From positions 1 to 14,163 of the forward strand of contig JAVBMO010000104.1 of assembly GCA_031552355.1 (NCBI GenBank): a DNA stretch of 14,163 nucleotides. Reading direction: 5' to 3'. This document shows, in pieces, positions 1 to 5,556 of this stretch. The stretch's first letter is position 1. Each line of letters opens with the position of its first letter. A program made the translations under genes and the position numbers. This DNA comes from JAVBMO01 sp031552355. Its GTDB lineage: Bacteria; Bacteroidota; Bacteroidia; Bacteroidales; P3. A model generated the notes under the pieces. It made no database searches and had not been told where the DNA came from. It saw only the letters and a program-made list of their open reading frames with translations.

Positions 1-83
1 GAGACATCGAATTAGAAGAGCATTTAGGAAAACCTGTTGCTTTTCAAAGAAATTATTTAACCACAAAAAAGCCTTTGACTTAG
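1..83 (+). CDS. C-terminal end of a truncated unknown protein
   Basis: An open frame enters from the left edge (first full codon at base 3) and stops at TAG 81-83. It gives 26 residues, ending in QRNYLTTKKPLT. I do not recognise the family. The frame is open from the edge, its composition looks like protein, and it ends 12 bp before the stop of the convergent mtaB, which fits the tail of a real gene. The fragment is too short for a function, and a chance open frame cannot be excluded. Confidence 0.4.
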   Translation, partial: DIELEEHLGKPVAFQRNYLTTKKPLT

Positions 84-90
84 CTTTTTT
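65..90. terminator. Possible bidirectional terminator between convergent genes
   Basis: AAAAAAGC (65-72) and GCTTTTTT (83-90) form a perfect 8 bp inverted repeat around a 10-base loop. It overlaps the stop of the plus-strand gene and lies just beyond the mtaB stop. The T run follows in either direction, as expected for a shared intrinsic terminator. The stem has only two G-C pairs, so it is weak and may not work alone. Confidence 0.35.
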
Positions 91-95
91 CTACA

Positions 96-1436
96 TCAAT
101 TATGGATACATATAATCAGCATACTTTGGGAAACACCACCCAAAATCTTACAATCAAATACGTTTTCATCGAGCATTTGCGTAAGCTGAACCTGAGAAAT
201 CTGATTGATTAAGGCCGGATTAAACGGCGTGGAAACGCGGATATAATTTTCCGTAAAGCCCAAGATTCTTCCGTTTTCGTTGTCCGACTCCCAAAGCACA
301 TGATGTTTTGTGTTTTGGTTGCTTTGGTAAAATTCCAGTTTTTTCTTGTCCGAAAGTTGTTGCAATAGTTTACTGCGTTTTCTGCGGATGTCCACAGGTA
401 CTTTACCCGGTAATTTCAAGGCATAAGAATCGGGGCGTTCGGAATAGGTAAACACATGCAGATAAGAGATCGGCAGGCTTTCTATATAAGCACAAATTTG
501 TGCAAAATCTTCATCGGTTTCGCCCGGAAAACCCACAATATGATCGGCGGCTATGCAGGCCTGCGGCATCAGTTCTTTTATTTTTTGGATACGTGAAGTA
601 AACAAATCCAAAGTATAACGCCGTTTCATCAAAGACAAAATCTTGTCGCTTCCCGATTGCAACGGTATATGAAAATGCGGAAGAAAGCTTTTTGATCGAG
701 CTATATATTCCAACATTTCGTCGGTCAAAAGGTTGGGTTCAATGGAAGAAATCCGGTAACGGGAAATGGCTTTTTGTCCTTCCAACGCCCTTATCAACTG
801 AAAAAAGTTTTCGCCATTGCGAACGCCAAATTCCCCGATATTCACTCCGGTCAAAACCACTTCTCTTACGCCCATTTGGGCAATCTTTTCGGCCTCTTTC
901 AAAGTGGCTTCAACGGTTTGGCTACGGTTTCGGCCTCGCGCAAAAGGGATGGCGCAATAGCTGCAAAAATAGTCGCAGCCGTCTTGTATTTTTAGGAATG
1001 AGCGAGTACGGTCGCCGGTAGAAAACGAAGGAACAAATTCTTCGGTATGGTCTATCGACACTACTTCGGAATGGGCGCAAGGTGTAAAACGGCCTTGGGT
1101 TTCTTCCAGAATATAATCCACCAACTTGTGTTTGTCCACATTTCCCAAAACATAGTCCACGCCTTCAATTTGGGCAATTTCTTCGGGACGAAGCTGTGCA
1201 AAACAGCCAATAACTGCCACTTTGGCATTGGGGTTTTGGTGCGTTGCCTGACGGATGGCATTCCGACATTTCTTTTCCGCCAAAGACGTCACGGTGCAGG
1301 TGTTTACGACATAGACATCGGCAACCGTTTTAAAATCGACCAAAGAAAAACCTTTTTCCACAAATTTGCGGCTCAGGTCCGACGATTCCGAAAAATTCAA
1401 CTTACAACCCAATGTATGAAAGGCAACTGTAGGCAC
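96..1436 (-). CDS. mtaB: tRNA (t6A37) methylthiotransferase MtaB
   Basis: MtaB is a cytosolic radical-SAM enzyme with two [4Fe-4S] clusters that converts t6A37 to ms2t6A in ANN-decoding tRNAs. The 446-residue length is normal. The N-terminal UPF0004 domain opens with HTLGCKLNFSES and has cluster cysteines C11, C47 and C78. The radical-SAM motif CDYFCSYC places C154, C158 and C161. Residues from about 380 form the expected C-terminal TRAM RNA-binding region. The start is GTG (1434-1436). No in-frame ATG lies between it and the nearest upstream stop, and the N-terminus matches where the family normally begins. The gene stands alone, converging on the plus-strand fragment at the left. The GCKLN opening and MtaB-like length argue against the relatives MiaB and RimO. 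Confidence 0.95.
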   Translation of the reverse strand: MPTVAFHTLGCKLNFSESSDLSRKFVEKGFSLVDFKTVADVYVVNTCTVTSLAEKKCRNAIRQATHQNPNAKVAVIGCFAQLRPEEIAQIEGVDYVLGNVDKHKLVDYILEETQGRFTPCAHSEVVSIDHTEEFVPSFSTGDRTRSFLKIQDGCDYFCSYCAIPFARGRNRSQTVEATLKEAEKIAQMGVREVVLTGVNIGEFGVRNGENFFQLIRALEGQKAISRYRISSIEPNLLTDEMLEYIARSKSFLPHFHIPLQSGSDKILSLMKRRYTLDLFTSRIQKIKELMPQACIAADHIVGFPGETDEDFAQICAYIESLPISYLHVFTYSERPDSYALKLPGKVPVDIRRKRSKLLQQLSDKKKLEFYQSNQNTKHHVLWESDNENGRILGFTENYIRVSTPFNPALINQISQVQLTQMLDENVFDCKILGGVSQSMLIICIHN

Positions 1437-1459
1437 GTGTTCTGTTTTTTTTAGAAATG

Positions 1460-1467
1460 CAAAATTA
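1460..1467 (-). promoter_or_regulatory. Candidate Bacteroidota -7 box for mtaB
   Basis: On the minus strand this octamer reads TAATTTTG, an exact match to the Bacteroidota -7 consensus TAnnTTTG. It ends 23 bp before the GTG start and would give a leader of under 20 bases. I found no TTG -33 element at the usual spacing, and such an octamer can occur by chance in AT-rich DNA, so this is tentative. Confidence 0.3.
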
Positions 1468-1580
1468 CGAAGTTTTTAAACAGCTTGAAAGAAAAACGTT
1501 TTTATACAAAGCTTGTTTGACTTTTATGGATACTATTTTTATGTTGTTTGACAGTAAATAGATATTTTATATGAGCTATT

Positions 1581-2006
1581 TTATTCCACTTTCCTACTGA
1601 TAACAAAGATAAATTTACGTTGCAAGGTTTTTCTAAAACGATAAAGGATAAGGTAATAAACAATCACACTCAAAAGTCCCAGCAAAATAGGAAGTATTTC
1701 TGATTGAAAATAGGAAATACTGAAAATCAAAATGCTTGTAAGCAAAATACTAGGGAAGAGGTATGCCCAAAAAACGGCCAACAGAGCATTTCTGCTTTGG
1801 GTGGCCACTATTACACCGTCGCCTATTTTATAAGAATAATAAGCGGTTTGAAGAGGCACATCCACAATTTTGTCTTTTTGATCGGCAGCACCGCACATAT
1901 TTTTCGCATGGCAGGATGCGCAGGCCGAAAGCACCAACAGTTTTACTTTTATGCTTGTTTCATTGATATCAATGATAGTTCCTTCGTGTGTAACGGTTTC
2001 TGCCAT
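1581..2006 (-). CDS. rseC: RseC/MucC-family membrane protein, copy 1
   Basis: This is a 141-residue inner-membrane protein of the RseC/MucC (SoxR-reducing system) family. The N-terminal cytoplasmic part has the family cysteines C29, C32 and C38 in the motif SACASCHAKNMC. That is the same Cx2Cx5C spacing as E. coli RseC as I recall it. Two hydrophobic segments follow at about 78-97 and 102-121, with a short basic tail. In many Bacteroidota such a gene precedes rnfB and the Rnf redox complex. No rnf gene is in this window, so the partner is unknown. It differs from copy 2 (2864-3295) at eight residues (D13E, S18T, I61T, G64R, S71N, L76W, S86T, T90I) and lacks that copy's last two residues. All three cysteines are kept, so the copy looks functional. 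The region just upstream is palindromic (2039-2188). Confidence 0.85.
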   Translation of the reverse strand: MAETVTHEGTIIDINETSIKVKLLVLSACASCHAKNMCGAADQKDKIVDVPLQTAYYSYKIGDGVIVATQSRNALLAVFWAYLFPSILLTSILIFSISYFQSEILPILLGLLSVIVYYLILYRFRKTLQRKFIFVISRKVE

Positions 2007-2206
2007 TATTTGCGGATAAGTCTTAGAAACTGGTTAAAAATTATTGCCGTCTGCCTTAGCTGACGGATTTTTGAGTTATGAACAATATTTTTTGGCTTTA
2101 GCCTAATTAAAAAAGTAAAAATGTTTGGCTAAAGCCGTTTAGTTCGGTTTATATTTTAGTCCGTTGCTTAAAAGCAACGGCAATGATTGGTGTTGTTTAG
2201 AAATTT
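1583..2206. repeat. Direct repeat unit, copy 1 (RseC gene plus palindromes)
   Basis: This segment aligns to 2872-3495 without a gap at a constant offset of 1289 bp. By hand I count about 28 mismatches over some 620 bases, or roughly 95% identity. The unit contains the whole rseC-like gene and about 190 bp upstream. Identity in the noncoding part (about 10 mismatches in 195 bp) is as high as in the coding part (about 18 in 423 bp). That points to recent duplication or gene conversion rather than selection on the protein alone. Confidence 0.93.
2039..2188. repeat. REP-doublet-like palindromic element, copy 1
   Basis: Three palindromes lie in a row. The left hairpin is 2047-2066 (CCGTC/GACGG with a T·T mismatch and inner GC/GC). 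The middle one is GGCTTTAGCC 2094-2103 against GGCTAAAGCC 2127-2136, a perfect 10 bp stem. The right one is CCGTTGCTTAAAAGCAACGG at 2161-2180, a perfect 9 bp stem. The outer ends are inverted copies of each other: AATTATTGCCGT (2039-2050) and ACGGCAATGATT (2177-2188) match at 11 of 12 bases. Two hairpins in inverted orientation around a spacer is the layout of REP doublets (REPINs), which IS200-like RAYT transposases are thought to move. No such transposase is in the window. The element is noncoding. Confidence 0.65.
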
Positions 2207-2208
2207 TA

Positions 2209-2346
2209 AAAATATCGCCGCTATGTGGCTTTTATAAATATAGATTTTATGATTTGCTACAAAGATTACGCGGCTATACCGCTTTTAAGCCACAGCGTGG
2301 CGATATCTTTGTAGAATATGAATGTATTGATTTAAAAGCAACGTAG
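2209..2346. repeat. Nested inverted-repeat block in a gene-free gap
   Basis: Together with the element to its left this fills the roughly 390 bp gap between rseC copy 1 and the next gene. It holds an outer imperfect inverted repeat (ATATCGCCGCTATGTGGC about 2212-2229 against GCCACAGCGTGGCGATAT about 2290-2307). A second inverted repeat crosses it, CTACAAAGAT 2257-2266 against ATCTTTGTAG 2305-2314. A small GCGG/CCGC hairpin sits at 2270-2282. TTAAAAGCAACG near 2331-2342 repeats part of the 2161-2180 hairpin. From memory, similar CTACAAAGAT-type intergenic repeats are common in Bacteroidota genomes. A 60-codon open frame crosses the block, but I do not regard it as a gene. The block is absent beside copy 2. 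Confidence 0.5.
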
Positions 2347-2396
2347 TGAGACATCTTTTTTATTTGTATTTTCTTTCATGAAAATTTAAACAACCT

Positions 2397-2840
2397 CTAA
2401 AAGAAAAAATCCTCTTCTTGGAATTCAACATCCCAATGTTTTTTGATTTTCTTGTATTCGATGTGATCCTTGGTTATATATTCCATCCCACTTGTGCGTG
2501 AGTTGTAAATAAAAACAGCATAAGGTATATGATTGGCAATTTGGACATCTATATAAATTCTGTAATGGGTTCCATCACAAGATGAATAAATAGATTTTAT
2601 ATTCAATTTTTCTTTTATTTTTTCAATAAACAGATCTTCTGTCAAAGTGAATTTTCCATTATCACATGCTGAATTTGCAGATATATATGAAACTAATTCT
2701 TCTAAATCCTTTTCATGATGATTAAAATAATAACACATCCTTTCATATCCTGTATATCCAAACCGATAATACAGTAATCCGAGGATTAATATTATTGCAG
2801 TTAAAAGAAAAATCAAATTCCTTTTCGCCGGTTTTTTCAT
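2397..2840 (-). CDS. Small membrane-anchored protein of unknown function
   Basis: This encodes 147 residues of a family I do not recognise. A basic start (MKKPAKRN) is followed by one hydrophobic helix at about 8-26, then a roughly 120-residue soluble domain that would face the periplasm. That domain has Cys at 36, 59 and 88, a mixed charged and aromatic make-up, and an acidic, phenylalanine-rich end (EEDFFF). The ATG at 2838-2840 is the natural start because it precedes the signal-anchor. The gene lies between the two RseC repeat units, 23 bp downstream of copy 2's stop, so it could be read with that copy. Its GC content is about 28% by hand count (2401-2820), clearly below three sampled moxR lines (about 44%). 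This suggests recent acquisition or weak constraint. The reading frame is convincing but the function is unknown. Confidence 0.75.
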   Translation of the reverse strand: MKKPAKRNLIFLLTAIILILGLLYYRFGYTGYERMCYYFNHHEKDLEELVSYISANSACDNGKFTLTEDLFIEKIKEKLNIKSIYSSCDGTHYRIYIDVQIANHIPYAVFIYNSRTSGMEYITKDHIEYKKIKKHWDVEFQEEDFFF

Positions 2841-2863
2841 ATTTCTGCTATGAAATTTGTGAT

Positions 2864-3295
2864 TTATCTATATTCCACTTTCCTACTGATAACAAAGATA
2901 AATTTACGTTGCAAGGTTTTTCTAAAACGATAAAGTATAAGGTAATAAACAATAACACTCAAAAGTCCCAGCAAAATAGGAAGTATTTCTGATTGAAAAT
3001 AGGAAATACTGAAAATCAAAATACTTATCAACAAAATAGTAGGGAAGAGGTATGCCCAAAAAACGGCCCACAGAGCATTTCTGTTTTGGGTGGCCACTAT
3101 TACACGGTCTCCTGTTTTATAAGAATAATAAGCGGTTTGAAGAGGCACATCTACAATTTTGTCTTTTTGATCGGCAGCGCCGCACATATTTTTCGCATGG
3201 CAGGATGCGCAGGCCGAAAGCACCAACAGTTTTACTTTTATGGTCGTTTCATTGATTTCAATGATGGTTCCTTCGTGTGTAACGGTTTCTGCCAT
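2864..3295 (-). CDS. rseC: RseC/MucC-family membrane protein, copy 2
   Basis: This second copy of the RseC/MucC-family protein has 143 residues. It keeps the Cx2Cx5C cysteines (C29, C32, C38) and both membrane segments. It is about 94% identical to the copy at 1581-2006. Its C-terminus runs two residues further (YR) because sequence divergence just past the repeat boundary removes the TAA used by copy 1. About 18 nucleotide differences yield eight amino-acid changes, so many changes are silent and the protein seems to have stayed under some constraint since duplication. It lies 217 bp downstream of the WG-repeat gene, and the gap holds the second palindromic element. Whether one or both copies are expressed cannot be told. 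I cannot say which copy is ancestral. Confidence 0.85.
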   Translation of the reverse strand: MAETVTHEGTIIEINETTIKVKLLVLSACASCHAKNMCGAADQKDKIVDVPLQTAYYSYKTGDRVIVATQNRNALWAVFWAYLFPTILLISILIFSISYFQSEILPILLGLLSVIVYYLILYRFRKTLQRKFIFVISRKVEYR

Positions 3296-3495
3296 TATTG
3301 GGGGATAAGTCTTAGAAATTGGTTAAAAATTATTGTCGTCTGCTTTAGCTGACGGATTTTTGAGTTATGAACAATATTTTTTGGCTTTAGCCTAATTAAA
3401 AAAGTAAAAATGTTTGGCTAAAGCTGTTTCGTTTGGTTTATATTTTAGTCCGTTGCTTAAAAGCAACGGCAATGATTGCTATTGTTTAGATATTT
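2872..3495. repeat. Direct repeat unit, copy 2 (RseC gene plus palindromes)
   Basis: This is the partner of the repeat at 1583-2206, in the same orientation and with no gap. The left end falls 4-5 codons inside the 3' end of the RseC gene. The right end falls about 15 bases past the CCGTTGCTT hairpin, after which the flanks differ. The two units bracket 665 bp that holds the small membrane protein gene and an extra palindromic block. Homologous recombination between the units would delete or amplify 1289 bp. Confidence 0.93.
3328..3477. repeat. REP-doublet-like palindromic element, copy 2
   Basis: This is the counterpart of 2039-2188. The hairpins are at 3336-3355, 3383-3392 with 3416-3425, and 3450-3469. 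The right hairpin is unchanged and perfect. The left hairpin has CCGTC changed to TCGTC, leaving a G·T pair. The middle stem has lost its last pair (GGCTAAAGCT). It sits between the end of the WG-repeat gene and rseC copy 2 and is the only recognisable content of the 217 bp gap. No T run follows any hairpin, so I do not call a terminator. Confidence 0.6.
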
Positions 3496-3512
3496 AAACA
3501 GTTACGTAGTTT

Positions 3513-4775
3513 CTATTTTGCATTTTGTGTTTTTTGCCGGATGGCATTTTGGCAATTTTGTACACAATTTCCTTTGCGGTCAATGGTATAGAATTTCCCT
3601 TGTATTTCTGCCACTTCGGCAAAACCCCAATTAAAGACAGTGGCTTCTTTGTATTCCAAGGGAATTACCACATTTCCGGTAGTATCAATATAGCCGTAAC
3701 GGCCGTTTTTCTTTACCAAAGTCAAACCATCCCTGAAATAAAAAGCTTGCTGATATTGTGCCTTAATGATTTCTTTCCCTTTTGTATTCACAAACCCATA
3801 GAGTCCTTTCCGTATGACTGTTGCCAGATTATTCCTGAATGAGTAGCAAAAAGGTGTCATATTGTTACCATTTTCATAGATGAGGGGAACTACCTTTTTC
3901 CCTTTTTTATTGATGAAGCCATGTTTCCCCCCTTTTACAACATGTGCCAACGATTGCATAAAAGGTTCTACATAGTCGTATTGGCAAGGAATAACAAGCG
4001 TTCCTTTTTTATCAATAAACCCCCATTTCCCATTTTTATTCACAGCAGCCATGTCTTCCCAAAAGTTTTGGGCATCGTCGAATTCATATTTGGTAATATA
4101 GGATAAACTGGTGTCTAAAAAGGCGTATTTCCCATTTTTGCTGACCAAGGAAACCCCATTGATAAAGGGATTCATTGAGGCATATTCGTGGACAACTACG
4201 GTTTCTCCCGATTTGTCGGTAAGGCCGAACCATCCGTTTTTTTTAGTAACCGCATATGATTCGGAAAAGGGTAGGGCATATTCAAATTGAAGAGGAATTA
4301 CCGTATCGCCCGAAAAATTCAGATAGCCGAAACGTGCTTGATTATTTATGCTTGAGCTGAAAAGAAAAAGGCTATCCAAAGGTGGGCTGATTCTTTCATA
4401 AATGGGTTGCATCAGAATATTGCCCAAGGTATCGGCAATGCCTTGTTTCCCATTTTTCATAATCAGGATATAATTACGTTCAACAAGTTCGGCATATTCC
4501 CATTCGCAGGGAATTATTTCACGCCCGTCTTTGGTTACAATTCCCATTAGGCCATTGCGAGTGGCTTTGCAAAAACCGTTGTTGAAATATCTCAAATCAT
4601 CGTAAATGCATGGAACTTTGGAATTGCCATACATGTCGTCGAAGCCGAATTTTCCGTTTCTAAAAACCTTTTGCAAACCTTCGCTTTTGAATAAATTGCA
4701 TTGGCAGCTGTCCTGCGCTGAAACAGACACAGTGAAAGAAAGTAACAAACAAATAACAGATAGTTTTCTAAACAT
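3513..4775 (-). CDS. Secreted WG-repeat protein, last gene of the Bat run
   Basis: I start this at the ATG 4773-4775, giving 420 residues. The upstream ATG at 4823 would overlap batE and bury the signal peptide (MFRKLSVICLLL, cleavage probably after SVSA). The mature protein is almost entirely WG repeats (beta-rich units of about 30-40 residues around G-K-x-G-[FY]-x-[DN]-x-x-G). I count about 11 units, for example NGKWGFIDKKG and NGRYGYIDTTG; the sixth and last are degenerate. The tail is short and basic with two Cys. WG proteins have no firm biochemical role and probably bind ligands or proteins. The batE stop and this start form TAATATG with one base between, so translation is probably coupled. 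That, plus shared export, suggests a role with the Bat proteins, but this is inference. It could instead be an unrelated gene using the operon's transcript. Confidence 0.85.
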   Translation of the reverse strand: MFRKLSVICLLLSFTVSVSAQDSCQCNLFKSEGLQKVFRNGKFGFDDMYGNSKVPCIYDDLRYFNNGFCKATRNGLMGIVTKDGREIIPCEWEYAELVERNYILIMKNGKQGIADTLGNILMQPIYERISPPLDSLFLFSSSINNQARFGYLNFSGDTVIPLQFEYALPFSESYAVTKKNGWFGLTDKSGETVVVHEYASMNPFINGVSLVSKNGKYAFLDTSLSYITKYEFDDAQNFWEDMAAVNKNGKWGFIDKKGTLVIPCQYDYVEPFMQSLAHVVKGGKHGFINKKGKKVVPLIYENGNNMTPFCYSFRNNLATVIRKGLYGFVNTKGKEIIKAQYQQAFYFRDGLTLVKKNGRYGYIDTTGNVVIPLEYKEATVFNWGFAEVAEIQGKFYTIDRKGNCVQNCQNAIRQKTQNAK

Positions 4776-4776
4776 A

Positions 4777-5538
4777 TTAAATAATTTCGAAGCTGCTTTC
4801 GGGTATCCAACCGATATTTCCATCAGGAAGTTTAATTTTTGCCCAATTGTTCAGGTTTTCTTCTATGATAATTTTGCTGCCTTCGTGCAAAACAAATTTA
4901 TCGGTTCCGTTTTCGGCAGGCGAACTTTTGGCTTGTACAAAAGCGTCCATCACAATAGCTTGATTGTCGGCAAAACGTATTGAATAAGCTTTGCCGGAAC
5001 AAACAATGGAAAAAATGAACAGAAAAGCAATGCATAATGAAGTATAAAAAGCCATTCTTTTCTTTGTATAGTTTTGACTCAAAAGAAAATATCCTAAAAC
5101 AAGGCAAAAAATCAAAAGGCTTCCCAAAGAAATAAGCGCCCAAGTGTTCAGTGAGAATGCTTTTATAAACGACAGCCACCATTTATTCACTAAAAACGGA
5201 GGAATTTCTTCCATTTTGTCGGTGGTTTTGGCGTTTACAATCTGCAAATTCATTTGGGCAGTTTTGTCCGAAGGGTTCAGCCGGAGAGACCTTTCATAGT
5301 TCAGAATGGCTTTTCCATAGTTGTTGCTTCGGAAATAGGCATTGCCCAAATTGTAATGCAAAGCGGCATTTTCATATCCTTTTTGAAGAATGCTTTCGTA
5401 AAGAAAAATAGCTTGGGTGTAAGCTTCTTTTTCGTAGGCTTTATTTCCTTTTTCAAATATGATGGTCAGGTCATTGCGATTGGCATGCAAGCCGAAAAAG
5501 GAAAAGCTGTAAAGTAGAATTAAAAAAATCTTTTTCAT
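4777..5538 (-). CDS. batE: BatE, TPR and SH3-domain membrane protein
   Basis: BatE is 253 residues. A signal sequence (1-19) is followed by tetratricopeptide repeats at about 24-95, with typical consensus in HYNLGNAYFRSNNYGKAI and YERSLRLNPSD. Two membrane helices lie at about 132-154 and 164-183. A C-terminal bacterial SH3-like domain spans about 190-253, ending in the typical WAKIKLPDGNIGWIP strand pattern. This order (TPR, two helices, SH3b) is the standard BatE layout. TPR and SH3b probably both face the periplasm and bind other Bat proteins, substrates or cell-wall components. It starts 18 bp after the batD stop and ends one base before the WG-repeat gene. BatE belongs to the Bacteroides aerotolerance cluster; its exact molecular job is not established. 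Confidence 0.92.
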   Translation of the reverse strand: MKKIFLILLYSFSFFGLHANRNDLTIIFEKGNKAYEKEAYTQAIFLYESILQKGYENAALHYNLGNAYFRSNNYGKAILNYERSLRLNPSDKTAQMNLQIVNAKTTDKMEEIPPFLVNKWWLSFIKAFSLNTWALISLGSLLIFCLVLGYFLLSQNYTKKRMAFYTSLCIAFLFIFSIVCSGKAYSIRFADNQAIVMDAFVQAKSSPAENGTDKFVLHEGSKIIIEENLNNWAKIKLPDGNIGWIPESSFEII

Positions 5539-5556
5539 GGTGTTGGATGATTGAAT

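Noticed and set aside
2164..2346. A 60-codon plus-strand frame after rseC copy 1
   Set aside because: It runs through hairpins and inverted repeats, starts inside a palindrome and has no recognisable protein features.
2893..2900. TAnnTTTG match (minus strand TATCTTTG) ahead of the 147-residue gene
   Set aside because: It lies in the coding 3' end of rseC copy 2, has no -33 partner at the right spacing, and the same octamer occurs at the equivalent place in copy 1, where no gene follows closely.
3450..3469. Hairpin CCGTTGCTTAAAAGCAACGG as terminator of the bat run
   Set aside because: The stem is strong, but no T run follows on either strand and the same hairpin stands at 2161-2180 as part of a repeat unit, so it is better explained as a repeat.
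4776..4823. Longer N-terminus for the WG-repeat protein (ATG at 4821-4823)
   Set aside because: It would overlap batE by 47 bp and place 16 residues ahead of an obvious signal peptide. The ATG at 4773-4775 fits better.
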